Source: Bacillota bacterium (GTDB lineage Bacteria > Bacillota > Clostridia > Lachnospirales > Lachnospiraceae). Taken from it: a DNA stretch of 64,000 nucleotides. The stretch lies in assembly GCA_023439125.1 (NCBI GenBank), contig JAEXOU010000012.1, positions 195,229-259,228 of the forward strand, in the 5' to 3' direction. The translations under genes and the position numbers were made by a program. The first letter of the stretch is position 1. Each line of letters starts with the position of its first letter. Under the pieces are notes generated by a model that saw nothing but the letters and a program-made list of their open reading frames with translations, was not told the origin of the DNA and ran no database searches. Shown here piece by piece: positions 8,779 through 17,208 of the stretch.

Positions 8779-9318
8779 TTATACATTTCCATATAAATCG
8801 TTTAGAATAGTAGAGTAATCTCCAAAGTAACCACTACTTAACATAAAAGAAAACATTAATAAGATTACTAGTATCATTACCATTGTAGCCCTTGCCCAAC
8901 TTTTCTTTGTAGGTGCTGTATTCGCACCAAATCCCCAAGAAAATAACAATACTAAGAATAATATAAATCCAACCACAGGTATAAATGGTAATGCATAAAT
9001 AACAATCCAATTACCAAATGTCATTGGCTCATTACTTCCTGAAAAAAATCGGAACACACCTAATGGAACTGCTTGATTGACTTTTTGTCCTGACATTTCA
9101 CGATTCACATTTTGATATGTTTGCTCTGTTTCTGATACTCTACTACGATCAAATGGAATGTTGCTCTCCATAGAGTGATTTATGTCTCCATTCATTCCAG
9201 AATTCAGAGAATCCTCAGCAACTTTATTATCTGTCCCAGGACGGAATGATGCTCCACAATACTCACAGAAGTTTGCTTCTTCATTTGTAATCGTTCTTCC
9301 ACATACTTTACAAATCAT
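8779..9318 (-). CDS. Zinc-ribbon membrane protein
   Basis: A 179-residue protein that opens with a zinc ribbon (CKVCGRTI...CEYCGASF, two CxxC pairs within residues 3-24). A polar, probably disordered linker reaches about residue 95. Two hydrophobic segments follow, about 104-131 and 143-160, with a conserved-looking FSWGFGANTAPTKKSWARA between them. The topology suggests a cytoplasmic ribbon tethered to the membrane. Many Firmicutes carry such orphan proteins of unknown role. It is separated from gltX by about 120 bases and from rnfB by repeat copy B, so it is probably its own unit. I do not recognise a specific family beyond the ribbon. Confidence 0.7.
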   Translation of the reverse strand: MICKVCGRTITNEEANFCEYCGASFRPGTDNKVAEDSLNSGMNGDINHSMESNIPFDRSRVSETEQTYQNVNREMSGQKVNQAVPLGVFRFFSGSNEPMTFGNWIVIYALPFIPVVGFILFLVLLFSWGFGANTAPTKKSWARATMVMILVILLMFSFMLSSGYFGDYSTILNDLYGNV

Positions 9319-9442
9319 AAGTAATCTATCCCCATTTCTTAAATTCTATCCACATTGTAATCATAATAAGAAGTATAACATCTTTTCTCATTTTCGCAAC
9401 TGAAATTATTATTAAAAACTAGGAAATTCGATGAACTTTGAG

Positions 9443-9703
9443 GGTGTCAAAAGTACTTTTCTATAACTTGATTTGTCATTTTGTGCAGAGATAAACTTGC
9501 TAAATGGGATGACAAACATAATTTAGGAGCATACTGTTATGAAGTCGTCGGTACTTGGGGCCTGTAATTTAGGCCCTTACGTACCGTTACGACTTCATTC
9601 AAGCGAAAGCGTGTTGCGGATAAATTATGTTTGTCATCCCATACTCATAACATTTCTTTGTGCAAAATGACGTCAGGCTTCTATCTTAAGGACTTTTGAC
9701 ACC
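9443..9703. repeat. Family 2 repeat, copy B: 260-base nested palindrome
   Basis: Five inverted pairs are nested around one centre. From outside in they are GGTGTCAAAAGT (9443-9454) with ACTTTTGACACC (9692-9703); a perfect 22-bp arm pair at 9504-9525 and 9621-9642 containing ACAAACATAATTTA; ATGAAGTCGT (9539-9548) with ACGACTTCAT (9589-9598); CGGTAC with GTACCG; and GGGCCT with AGGCCC at the tip. The right half matches the third module of copies A, C and E. It begins just beyond the rnfB terminator and fills the spacer before the zinc-ribbon gene. Confidence 0.88.
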
Positions 9704-9714
9704 TGATATTACAT

Positions 9715-9750
9715 AAAAAAGAGTGGTAGACATTCGTCACCACTCTTTTT
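9715..9750 (-). terminator. rnf operon terminator
   Basis: GAGTGGT (9721-9727) and ACCACTC (9739-9745) pair, with A6 on the left and T5 on the right, so it can act in either direction. It lies about 50 bases past the rnfB stop codon. Confidence 0.8.
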
Positions 9751-9797
9751 CACTTGATCTTATATATCATCGTTTATAAGAAAGAATCAATCCTATC

Positions 9798-10613
9798 TTA
9801 TAAAATAATCTTTCTTGGGCACTTTTCTGCACACTTTCCACACATTGTACACTTCGAATAATCAATGTGAGCAAGATTGTTTTCAACCGTAATTGCACCA
9901 GTCTCACAAACTTTTGTACAAAGCATACAGCCGATACATCCAACACTACATCCAGCGTTAACGTCTTTACCTTTGTCCTTGGAAGAACATTGTACTTTAT
10001 AGTCTGCACTTGCTGGAACAAGTTCGATTAGGTTTTTTGGACACTCAGTGATACATTTACCACAAGCAACACACTTCTCTTTATCAACAACTGCAATACC
10101 ATTAACAATGTGAATTGCATCAAACTCACATACTCTTACACAGCTACCGTAACCCATACATCCATAGGTACAAACTTTTTCGCCACTTCCAGGAATCAAA
10201 GCCATCTTCTTACAATCGGCAATACCGTGATAATTATATTTGATATTCGTCTTATCGCAACTGCCATAACACTTTACAAATGCGACTTCACGCTCTTTTA
10301 CTTCTGGTTTTTTACCCATTACTTCACCGATTTGCTCATGAATCGAACTGCTAGCGACTGGACACCCATTTACTGGAGCTTCGCCTGATGCAATTGCCTT
10401 AGCTAAGCCATCACAACCTGCATATCCACAACCACCACAGTTGTTACCTGGTAATAACTCACGTACCTGGACTTCTCTTTCATCCACCGGTACCTGGAAT
10501 ATCTTCGCAGCAACACCAAGTAAAACACCAATGATTAAACCAGCAATACCAACCACTGCGCCTGCAGTGATAATTCCACTTACACTAAAGGCAAGAATTC
10601 CAATATTCATCAT
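9798..10613 (-). CDS. rnfB: Rnf complex subunit B (ferredoxin-type iron-sulfur protein)
   Basis: Electron-carrying subunit of the membrane-bound ferredoxin:NAD+ oxidoreductase. One N-terminal membrane helix (about residues 5-40) is followed by NCGGCGYAGC, the RnfB-specific four-cysteine cluster. Further 4Fe-4S motifs include CVACGKCITECPKN, CIGCMLCTKVC and CTMCGKCAEKCP near the C-terminus. The 271-residue length is typical of clostridial RnfB. The ribosome site GGAGGAG lies five bases before the ATG at 10613; a second ATG follows at once and a TTG precedes it. It is the last gene of the operon, 15 bases after rnfA. Confidence 0.95.
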   Translation of the reverse strand: MMNIGILAFSVSGIITAGAVVGIAGLIIGVLLGVAAKIFQVPVDEREVQVRELLPGNNCGGCGYAGCDGLAKAIASGEAPVNGCPVASSSIHEQIGEVMGKKPEVKEREVAFVKCYGSCDKTNIKYNYHGIADCKKMALIPGSGEKVCTYGCMGYGSCVRVCEFDAIHIVNGIAVVDKEKCVACGKCITECPKNLIELVPASADYKVQCSSKDKGKDVNAGCSVGCIGCMLCTKVCETGAITVENNLAHIDYSKCTMCGKCAEKCPRKIIL

Positions 10614-10628
10614 CAAAACTCCTCCATT

Positions 10629-11207
10629 CTATAACAATCCGGCAAAGCCCATAAATGCGATGGACATAAGACCGGCTGTAATTAATACAATAGGGGAACC
10701 TTGGAACGCTTTTGTAATTTTGTTGTGTTCGATACGTTCACGTATACCAGCCATAATTACAATTGCGATTAGGAATCCAACTGCAGTTGAAAATCCATAA
10801 GCAACACTTGTCACAAAATCATTACCCTTTTGTACGTTTGTAACAGAAACACCAAGTACAGCACAGTTTGTAGTAATTAATGGCAAGTAAACACCAAGTG
10901 CACTGTATAACCCTGGGCTGTATTTCTTCAAAAACATCTCAATAAACTGAACTAATGCTGCAATCACCAAAATGAATACGATTGTTTGCATATAAGTTAA
11001 TCCAATAAATTCTAAAAACTTATAGATTAGACTAGTTAATGCACTAGCAACTGTGATAACGAAAACTACAGCACTACCCATACCAGCAGCGGTACCTGTT
11101 TTCTTAGATACACCAAGGAATGGACATAAGCCAAGGAATTGACTTAGTACGACATTATTTACAAGTGCTGCAGAGATGACCACGATTAATAACTCTTTTA
11201 TACCCAT
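10629..11207 (-). CDS. rnfA: Rnf complex subunit A
   Basis: A 192-residue integral membrane subunit with six predicted helices, the standard size. The sequences NNVVLSQFLGLCPFLGVSK near the N-terminus and TTNCAVLGV in the fourth helix contain the conserved cysteines that hold the intramembrane iron-sulfur centre between RnfA and RnfE. It is homologous to RnfE in the same operon and to NqrE. GGAGGAAAAG lies upstream of the ATG in the short gap after rnfE. Together with rnfD and rnfE it forms the ion-translocating core; whether Na+ or H+ is moved cannot be read from the sequence. Confidence 0.95.
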   Translation of the reverse strand: MGIKELLIVVISAALVNNVVLSQFLGLCPFLGVSKKTGTAAGMGSAVVFVITVASALTSLIYKFLEFIGLTYMQTIVFILVIAALVQFIEMFLKKYSPGLYSALGVYLPLITTNCAVLGVSVTNVQKGNDFVTSVAYGFSTAVGFLIAIVIMAGIRERIEHNKITKAFQGSPIVLITAGLMSIAFMGFAGLL

Positions 11208-11223
11208 CTAAATCTTTTCCTCC

Positions 11224-12024
11224 TTATCTGTTTTCTTTTTGATCTAAGTTCACATTAGCTGCTTTTTCTTCGGCTACCTTTTTCGCTGCTTCTGCTTTTG
11301 CTATAGCAGCAGCTTTTGCATCCTCTTCTTTTTTCTGCTCAAGTATTCCGTGATTTTCGGCACATGCAGAACCAGAACAAGAAGAACAGTTACCTCCACA
11401 TGCTAGCTCTGATTTTTCTGGAACATTCGTTGCAGACTTTAACTTTAACTTATTCTGAATTGCAGTCAACAGAGCAAGTGTGAAGAGTGCACCAGGAGCA
11501 AGAACAAAGATTGCCATTGGTTCATACCAACTAGGAGCAACATTGAAACCAAAGATTGTACCAGCACCAACTAACTCACGGAATGCACCAATACAAGTCA
11601 AACCAAGCGTAAAACCAAGTCCCATACCAATACCATCAAAGATAGATGGAAGAACTGGGTTTTTGGAAGCATAAGCTTCTGCACGACCTAAGATAATACA
11701 GTTAACAACGATAAGGGGAATATAAATACCTAAAGAATCATTTAGAGAAGGAATGTAAGCCTTCAATAAAAACTCAACAATTGTAACAAAGGAAGCTACT
11801 ACTACTATAAATGCAGGCATTCTTACCTTATCTGGAATCACTTTACGTAGCATAGAAATTAACATATTGGACATAATTAATACAACTGTAGTTGTCAATC
11901 CCATACCAGCGCCATTAATAGCTGATGTTGTAACCGCAAGCGTCGGACACATACCAAGCATAAGAACGAACGTCGGATTTTCTTTTATAATACCGTTATA
12001 AACACGTTCCAAACACTTATTCAC
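11224..12024 (-). CDS. rnfE: Rnf complex subunit E with cysteine-rich C-terminal tail
   Basis: Membrane subunit homologous to RnfA and NqrD. The first 195 residues form six helices, with MCPTLAVTTSA and VVNCIILGRAEAYA carrying the conserved cysteines. A tail of about 70 residues follows: CGGNCSSCSGSAC (cysteines 209, 213, 216, 221) and then an Ala/Lys/Glu-rich helix-like segment. Typical RnfE proteins are about 195-220 residues, so this one is extended. The start is a GTG preceded by GGAGGTG six bases upstream; the first 8 bases overlap the end of rnfG, suggesting coupled translation. Confidence 0.94.
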   Translation of the reverse strand: MNKCLERVYNGIIKENPTFVLMLGMCPTLAVTTSAINGAGMGLTTTVVLIMSNMLISMLRKVIPDKVRMPAFIVVVASFVTIVEFLLKAYIPSLNDSLGIYIPLIVVNCIILGRAEAYASKNPVLPSIFDGIGMGLGFTLGLTCIGAFRELVGAGTIFGFNVAPSWYEPMAIFVLAPGALFTLALLTAIQNKLKLKSATNVPEKSELACGGNCSSCSGSACAENHGILEQKKEEDAKAAAIAKAEAAKKVAEEKAANVNLDQKENR

Positions 12025-12685
12025 TTACAACACCTCCAATACCTTCCTTTAATAATTCATTGGCAAAAGCTAAACCGGCATTTACTGTATCTGTAACTGC
12101 TGTACTAGTAACTGTCGCACCACTGATTGCATTAATTTCGGAATCATCTGCTTTTGCCTGACCATTCTTAATTAAAGTAAATGCATCTGTATTCACTTCA
12201 GAGAATTGACCTTTGAATGCATCATCGGTTGCTTTTGAACCAAGACCACTTGTTTCAGAAATCTCTAAGATTTCAATTTTTGTTAAAGTTCCGTCTGCTT
12301 TTACACCAAGTGAAAACTTAATATCTCCACCAAAGCCTGCATTAGATGTAATTGTCATAACGTAGCCAATTGCATTACCACTTGCATCTTTTGCAATGCA
12401 TACTTCATCCAAAGTAGTTTGGTTGAAACCATTTTGTGAAAAGAACTCACCTGCTTCGGCAACTTTATTTTTTAATTCTTCGTTCGTATCATCAACTAAA
12501 GCTGCCTCTGAATAAACCGCGGCATATGCTTCTGCTTTCGCTTTTGCAGCTGCCTTTGCAATAGGACCTTTTGTAATTTCATATACAAAACCAAGAGCAA
12601 TCGCAGCAACTAATGTTATAACAAATAATACTACTGCATCATTAATCAACGTTGATTTCTGTTTCGTGTTTGATTTTGAATCCAC
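12017..12685 (-). CDS. rnfG: Rnf complex subunit G (FMN-binding)
   Basis: A 222-residue protein with one N-terminal membrane helix (about 16-35) and an extracytoplasmic FMN-binding domain. The covalent flavin site is SGATVTSTAV near residue 190, matching the S(G)AT(V)TS consensus, where a threonine is linked to FMN through a phosphoester bond. GFGGDIKFSLGV and ETSGLGSKA are also typical of the domain. The start is a GTG with GGAGGT seven bases upstream. That start lies 44 bases inside the end of rnfD, so the two genes overlap. Confidence 0.94.
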   Translation of the reverse strand: MDSKSNTKQKSTLINDAVVLFVITLVAAIALGFVYEITKGPIAKAAAKAKAEAYAAVYSEAALVDDTNEELKNKVAEAGEFFSQNGFNQTTLDEVCIAKDASGNAIGYVMTITSNAGFGGDIKFSLGVKADGTLTKIEILEISETSGLGSKATDDAFKGQFSEVNTDAFTLIKNGQAKADDSEINAISGATVTSTAVTDTVNAGLAFANELLKEGIGGVVSE

Positions 12686-13697
12686 GCTTTTTACCTCCTA
12701 TTCCAAACGCTCTAGGAAGCGTTATTTTTTCAATCAATGGAACTAATAAATTACAGAAAATTATCGCATAAGAAACACCTTCTGCAGTTTTACCCCAGAG
12801 ACGGAAAATTGCAGTTAAACAACCAAGACATACACCAAATACGATTTGTCCAATTGGTGTAATCGGTGAAGTCACATAATCCGTTGCCATAAAGAAAGCA
12901 CCAAGGATTAATCCACCACCAAGAATGTGTGCTAAAACATAGTTTATATCAAATCCTTGTTTACTAAGTGCAGAATAGATTGATACAAATATCGCCAAAG
13001 ATCCAATATAAGTTAAAGGAATGCGTAAAGAGATTACTTTGCGATATACAAGATAAATTGCACCAATTAGTAGCATCATTGCACTTGTTTCCCCAATGAC
13101 ACCGCCAGTATAGCCAAAGAACATATCCAATATACTTGGAATTGCTTCTTTACCTTCCTTGATCACTGCTAATGGCGTAGCACCAGTAATACCATCTAAT
13201 CCTGCTGCACCATAGTTAAATAAATATAAGGCTTCATTAGATGCTTTCGATGTAGCAAATGCTTCTACACCAAAAGACGTCATATGACCTAAGAAACAAA
13301 TACTTAAGAAACATCTAGCAGCTAATGCAGGATTCATAAAGTTCTGACCTAAACCGCCATAAAGCATCTTAACTACAATAATCGCAAATGCACCACCGAT
13401 TACTGGCATCCATACAGGAGCGTTAGCTGGTATATTCATACCAAGTAATAAACCGGTAACTAATGCAGAACATTCATATGGATGTTCTGGCACTTTCATA
13501 AATTTCTCATATAAGAATTCTGCTACAACACAGGAAGTAACAGATACTAAGAGAATAAGAAAAGCTTGAAACCCAAACTGGTATACACCAAAGATACTAG
13601 CTGGCATCAATGCGATTGCAACATCTCTCATAATCTGCGCTGTAGTAACACCACTACGGACGTGTGGTGAAGCAGAGACATTATACATACCTTTCAA
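12642..13697 (-). CDS. rnfD: Rnf complex subunit D
   Basis: Integral membrane subunit, homologous to NqrB, of about 350 residues with roughly nine helices. NVSASPHVRSG at the N-terminus and GGLGQNFMNPALAARCFL around residue 125 are family signatures. GITGATPLA near residue 170 resembles the S/T-GATP site where FMN is covalently bound in RnfD. The start is ambiguous. A GTG at 13706 lies inside the ribosome site GAGGTG, a TTG at 13697 is five bases after it, and an ATG lies at 13688; I prefer the TTG. It lies 30 bases after rnfC. Confidence 0.93.
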   Translation of the reverse strand: MKGMYNVSASPHVRSGVTTAQIMRDVAIALMPASIFGVYQFGFQAFLILLVSVTSCVVAEFLYEKFMKVPEHPYECSALVTGLLLGMNIPANAPVWMPVIGGAFAIIVVKMLYGGLGQNFMNPALAARCFLSICFLGHMTSFGVEAFATSKASNEALYLFNYGAAGLDGITGATPLAVIKEGKEAIPSILDMFFGYTGGVIGETSAMMLLIGAIYLVYRKVISLRIPLTYIGSLAIFVSIYSALSKQGFDINYVLAHILGGGLILGAFFMATDYVTSPITPIGQIVFGVCLGCLTAIFRLWGKTAEGVSYAIIFCNLLVPLIEKITLPRAFGIGGKKRGFKIKHETEINVD

Positions 13698-13727
13698 AGA
13701 TTCCACCTCTTTCGCTTTAATTAAATA

Positions 13728-15050
13728 CTATTTCACCTTTTTTCTTTCATCAAGAATAGAACGTCTTGTCTGCTTGAATGCCTGAGTTAATGGAATACCT
13801 GCTGGACATACGTACGTACAGCATCCACACTCATAGCATTCCATACCATTCAGTTTCTCAAATCCCTCATTATCGAAACGAAGAGCACACTCTACCATCT
13901 TTTGAGGTACTAATAAACTTGGGCATGCTTTTACACAACTACCACAATGAATACAATTTGTCTGTGGCATTTCTGCAACTTCATCCTTTTTAAATGCTAA
14001 AAGTGCACTAGAGATTTTAGTTACAGGTACATCTAAACTATAAATGGCTAGTCCCATCATTGGTCCACCAGAAATCAACTTCTCTGGAGTCTCAGCAAAA
14101 CCACCTACAGCATCTACTAACTCACTATAATGAGTACCAGTTCGTACGACGAAATTTTTCGAATCTTTTACTACATCTCCACCTACCGTAAGAACACGTC
14201 GGATCAATGGAGTTGATTCAGCAACAGCCATATAGACAGAAATAACAGTATCAACATTATTCACAATGCAACCAACATCTACAGGAAGCATAGTTGAATT
14301 CATCTTCTTTCCTGTTGTTGCATAGACTAAATGGCGCTCGGCACCTTCTGGATACTTGGTCTTAAGCACTTTAACTGTAATATGCTTTTCTTTATTTGAT
14401 AAATTTTTTAAAACCTTAATAGCTTCTGGCTTGTTATCTTCGATTGCAATAATTCCCTTTGCATTAGGAAATAAAGAAAGTATGATTTTAAGTCCACCAA
14501 TTAATTTTTCTGGCTGCTCAATCATCATACGGTAATCACTTGTTAAATATGGTTCACATTCCGAACCATTCACAATGATATTTCTTATTGCTGTATCATC
14601 TTTAGGAGTTAGTTTAATATGAGTAGGAAAACCAGCACCACCCATTCCAACAATTCCTGCTTCTTTGATGATTTCGCGAATTTCTTTCTTTGATAACTTT
14701 GTATAATCTCTTTTTGTTCCCATACCTTCAATTGTCGTATATTCATTGTCATTTTCAACAACAATTGACTCTACCATAGTACCTGCTACCGTTAGTCTAG
14801 GTTCTACTGCTTTCACAGTACCAGAAACAGAACTGATCACACATGCAGATACAAATCCACCTGCTTCACCAATCTTCTGGCCAACTAAAACCTTGTCCCC
14901 TTTCTTGACAATTGGCTTAGCCGGCACACCAATGTGCTGAATCATTGGATATACCAAGTCTCCCTTTGGTAATAAAATCGTGGTAGGTTTATCTTGCGAC
15001 CATTCTTTTCCCTCATAAGGATGAATACCGCCCTTAAACGTTCCTCCCAT
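13728..15050 (-). CDS. rnfC: Rnf complex subunit C
   Basis: Peripheral 440-residue subunit that passes electrons between the iron-sulfur subunits and NAD+. The N-terminus FKGGIHPYEGK is typical, GMGGAGFPTHIK (near 135) is the NADH/flavin-binding glycine-rich motif, and two ferredoxin-like motifs close the protein: CIHCGSCVKACP and CYECGCCTYVCPAG. The length is normal for clostridial RnfC. It is the first gene of the operon rnfC-D-G-E-A-B, as in acetogens and other clostridia. The ATG follows GAGGGAAAAGAC. Confidence 0.95.
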   Translation of the reverse strand: MGGTFKGGIHPYEGKEWSQDKPTTILLPKGDLVYPMIQHIGVPAKPIVKKGDKVLVGQKIGEAGGFVSACVISSVSGTVKAVEPRLTVAGTMVESIVVENDNEYTTIEGMGTKRDYTKLSKKEIREIIKEAGIVGMGGAGFPTHIKLTPKDDTAIRNIIVNGSECEPYLTSDYRMMIEQPEKLIGGLKIILSLFPNAKGIIAIEDNKPEAIKVLKNLSNKEKHITVKVLKTKYPEGAERHLVYATTGKKMNSTMLPVDVGCIVNNVDTVISVYMAVAESTPLIRRVLTVGGDVVKDSKNFVVRTGTHYSELVDAVGGFAETPEKLISGGPMMGLAIYSLDVPVTKISSALLAFKKDEVAEMPQTNCIHCGSCVKACPSLLVPQKMVECALRFDNEGFEKLNGMECYECGCCTYVCPAGIPLTQAFKQTRRSILDERKKVK

Positions 15051-15165
15051 GTCTTTTCCCTCTTTCTCTCTAATTTAAGACTCTTGAAGCCTAGTTACAT
15101 TTTTAACGCACAAAATGGCGCCTAATCTTAGTGAATTTACGCGCTCCATTACATAATAACATATA

Positions 15166-15194
15166 ATTCTATTTTTTTAAATTGTATATTTCAA
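15166..15194 (-). promoter_or_regulatory. rnf operon promoter
   Basis: On the minus strand TTGAAA (15189-15194) and TAGAAT (15166-15171) are separated by exactly 17 bases, giving a leader of about 110 bases before rnfC. I see no riboswitch-like conserved element in that leader. A palindromic GCGCCATTTTGTGCG lies at about 15104-15121 within it, of unknown meaning. Confidence 0.55.
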
Positions 15195-15375
15195 TAAATT
15201 AGTTGAAAATTATATCCATATTTGTCGAACACTGCAATCTACCCACCAAAGTTTACTCTTTATGCAATAAACGATTATAACTTTAGCGGTTTCTTAATTT
15301 GCAGAATTTGTTATACATTATGTAAAAGAAGTAATATAGATAAAATAAAAACGAAAAGTCAAAACAATTCGCTTA

Positions 15376-15632
15376 TTTTAGGCCCTTACATACCGTTACG
15401 AACTTCATTCAAGCGAAAGCGTGTTGCGGATAAATTATGTTTGCCATCCCATACTCATAACATTTCTTTGCACAAAATGACGTCAATTACAGAACAAAAG
15501 TGTGCTTCGCACACTCTCACGAGCAACACATTACAAGCACAGCTTTTGTAACGCGCCGTAGCGTAGTGCGCATCCTGCGGAGCATTTTTTATATATTAGG
15601 AAATTCAGAGAAATTTCCTAATATGTAAAAAA
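15376..15632. repeat. Family 2 mosaic hairpin repeat, copy C
   Basis: The most complete linear copy. Read from the spoIIID terminator it has the AGGAAATT hairpin (arms about 15585-15605 and 15612-15632, with one G-U pair). Next come GCTCCGCAGGATGCGC and the GTGCTT stem module, then TGACGTCATTTTGTGC and AATTATCCGC-like sequence, ending GTAACGGTATGTAAGGGCC. It nearly matches copy A across the first two modules and copies B and E across the last. It occupies the spacer between the spoIIID terminator and the rnf promoter region. Confidence 0.85.
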
Positions 15633-15633
15633 A

Positions 15634-15653
15634 GACAGGAGTTTTCTCCTGCC
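15634..15653 (-). terminator. spoIIID terminator
   Basis: GGCAGGAG, an AAAA loop and CTCCTGTC form an 8-bp stem with one mismatch, followed by a run of seven Ts in the minus direction. It is 14 bases past the stop codon, and its T run merges into repeat copy C. Confidence 0.8.
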
Positions 15654-15666
15654 TTTACTTCTTCTC

Positions 15667-15957
15667 TTAGTACCCCTGTACTGATTTCCCTTTATGTAAA
15701 TACTTCTCCTTCGTTGCTAAGCCCCCTCGGATATGCCTCTCCGACTTATTCAAATCCAAAACCACGCGTGCTCGATCTGCGAGGGAGGGATTGACTTGCA
15801 ATAAACGTTCAGTTACATCCTTATGAACTGTTGACTTGGAAATTCCGAACTGCCTAGCGGTTTGACGGACTGTTGCATTATTTTCAATAATATATGCAGC
15901 AATCTCTGCAGCACGTTCCTCGATCTGTTTATGCTTAAACAAATTGGAGCCTTTCAT
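15667..15957 (-). CDS. spoIIID: Stage III sporulation protein D, mother-cell transcription regulator
   Basis: A 96-residue DNA-binding protein that controls mother-cell genes during sporulation. The helix-turn-helix TVRQTARQFGISKSTVHKDV (about 29-48) is nearly identical to the SpoIIID signature, and RHIRGGLATKEKY near the C-terminus is the family's second conserved block. Its length matches Bacillus and Clostridium orthologues. The ATG follows AGGTGG eight bases upstream. Its presence shows that the organism is from a spore-forming lineage. Relatives are transcribed by sigma-E; I could not identify a convincing sigma-E promoter upstream. It stands alone in its transcription unit. Confidence 0.95.
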   Translation of the reverse strand: MKGSNLFKHKQIEERAAEIAAYIIENNATVRQTARQFGISKSTVHKDVTERLLQVNPSLADRARVVLDLNKSERHIRGGLATKEKYLHKGKSVQGY

Positions 15958-16040
15958 GAAGTTCCACCTGTAATACTTGTTTTTATAATTTATTCGAAGG
16001 TATTACAATTTATGCTTAAGTCAGTAAAAAGACCAATGGA

Positions 16041-16613
16041 TTACTGTATATACTTCCTAATCTTTTTCCAATATTTCACCATGAACTCTTCATATGCAAA
16101 ATCATACAGAACGAGCGCTATCTGACCACCTAAAAAAAATCCAATATACATCCAAACTTCTAGTTCCCCTGGGTAGATTAACTTAGTAGCAAAGATTAGT
16201 ATTGGTAAGTATCCTACATTAAACACAACCAGTTTAATCGTCCATAATAATTTCTTTCGTGGCTTAATTGATATCTCATTATGTTCTAGAGTTGCTAACT
16301 TTTTTAGATCTCTTTGTACTAAACTCGAAGTGATTACTTCCATAATTAGAAGATAGGCTGCCATTGCTGCAAAGGTTAAGCAGTAAATCTTGTTTGGTGC
16401 TAAAATGAGTGATAGCAAAACACTTGCCAAATAAAAAGCAATACCATACCCAATCGTAGTTTCTAGCACAGAAACACCAACTAGATAAGAACCTGCTGCC
16501 AAGAAAAAGAGTGTTCCTGTTTCAATAACCGAGCTTAAAATCGTACAAAGAACAGTAATAGCTAACATTAGTCCTAAAAAAGCTACTCGTTTCGTGCTTA
16601 CATGCATGCGCAC
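16041..16613 (-). CDS. Multi-pass membrane protein of unknown function
   Basis: A hydrophobic protein of about 190 residues with five or six predicted helices (for example AFLGLMLAITVLCTIL, then FLAAGSYLVGVSVLE, YGIAFYLASVLLSLI and WMYIGFFLGGQIALV). A central cytoplasmic stretch is Lys/Arg-rich (QRDLKKLATLEHNEISIKPRKK). I do not recognise the family with confidence. The start is not certain: a GTG at 16613 lies six bases after GGGAGG and an ATG follows at 16607; a GTG at 16631 has no ribosome site. It overlaps the end of the J-domain gene, so the two are probably cotranscribed with DUF5685. Confidence 0.65.
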   Translation of the reverse strand: MRMHVSTKRVAFLGLMLAITVLCTILSSVIETGTLFFLAAGSYLVGVSVLETTIGYGIAFYLASVLLSLILAPNKIYCLTFAAMAAYLLIMEVITSSLVQRDLKKLATLEHNEISIKPRKKLLWTIKLVVFNVGYLPILIFATKLIYPGELEVWMYIGFFLGGQIALVLYDFAYEEFMVKYWKKIRKYIQ

Positions 16614-17206
16614 AAATCGCCTCCCATACACTCACAACATGTATCTGCAATACACAAATTACAACACATATCTGATGCATCCATACCACCACGTCCATAT
16701 CCAGTTCCCATTGTATTATAGCGTTGACCGCCATAAGATAACTGGTTTACAAGGTTTTTGTATTGAATATTACCAGGATCCATCGATAAGGCTGTATTGG
16801 CATGATTTACTGCAATCATGTTGTTACCTACTCCCAAATTAGCAATTGCACTATAATAATACCATCTTGCTGTGCGGTTATTAATCTGTGCTAAGACAGA
16901 TAACGCCTCGTTAAAACGTTTTTCATTGATAAAGTTTGCTACCTGATATAACTCACCAGTCTCACTGTATGTTTGGTTATAATAAGAGCCAGAGGATTTT
17001 GAAAATCCTCCATTCTGGCGTTCGTTGATAATAGCATCATACGCTTCTTGTACTTCTTTAAACTTTTCTTCTGCTAAGCTTGCCAAAGGATTATCAACAT
17101 ATGAGTCCGGATGATACTTTCTACTTAACTCACGATAAGCCCTTTTTACTTCATCATCTGTTGCTGTCCTTGAAATACCAAGAACTTGATATGGATCTTG
17201 TGACAT
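16598..17206 (-). CDS. J-domain protein with cysteine-rich C-terminus
   Basis: A 202-residue DnaJ-like cochaperone. Residues 4-65 form a J domain (DPYQVLGISRTATDDEVKRA, then YRELSRKYHPD with the essential HPD). A helical, TPR-like middle (about 85-150, FINEKRFNEALSVLAQI) follows. The last 25 residues contain eight cysteines (CCNLC, CCECMGGDLCAC). It should stimulate DnaK on particular clients and lacks the DnaJ zinc-finger and substrate domains. The gene starts two bases after the DUF5685 gene and overlaps the next membrane protein gene. The cysteine tail may bind metal or be modified; that is inference. Confidence 0.85.
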   Translation of the reverse strand: MSQDPYQVLGISRTATDDEVKRAYRELSRKYHPDSYVDNPLASLAEEKFKEVQEAYDAIINERQNGGFSKSSGSYYNQTYSETGELYQVANFINEKRFNEALSVLAQINNRTARWYYYSAIANLGVGNNMIAVNHANTALSMDPGNIQYKNLVNQLSYGGQRYNTMGTGYGRGGMDASDMCCNLCIADTCCECMGGDLCACM

Positions 17207-17208
17207 AA

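Noticed and set aside
9443..9703. Remnant of an insertion sequence
   Set aside because: No transposase-like open frame or clear duplicated target site is visible at any copy. A non-autonomous element remains possible and is noted as such.
10110..11674. Long plus-strand open frames opposite the rnf genes
   Set aside because: They are shadows of strongly supported minus-strand genes, have no ribosome sites and match no family.
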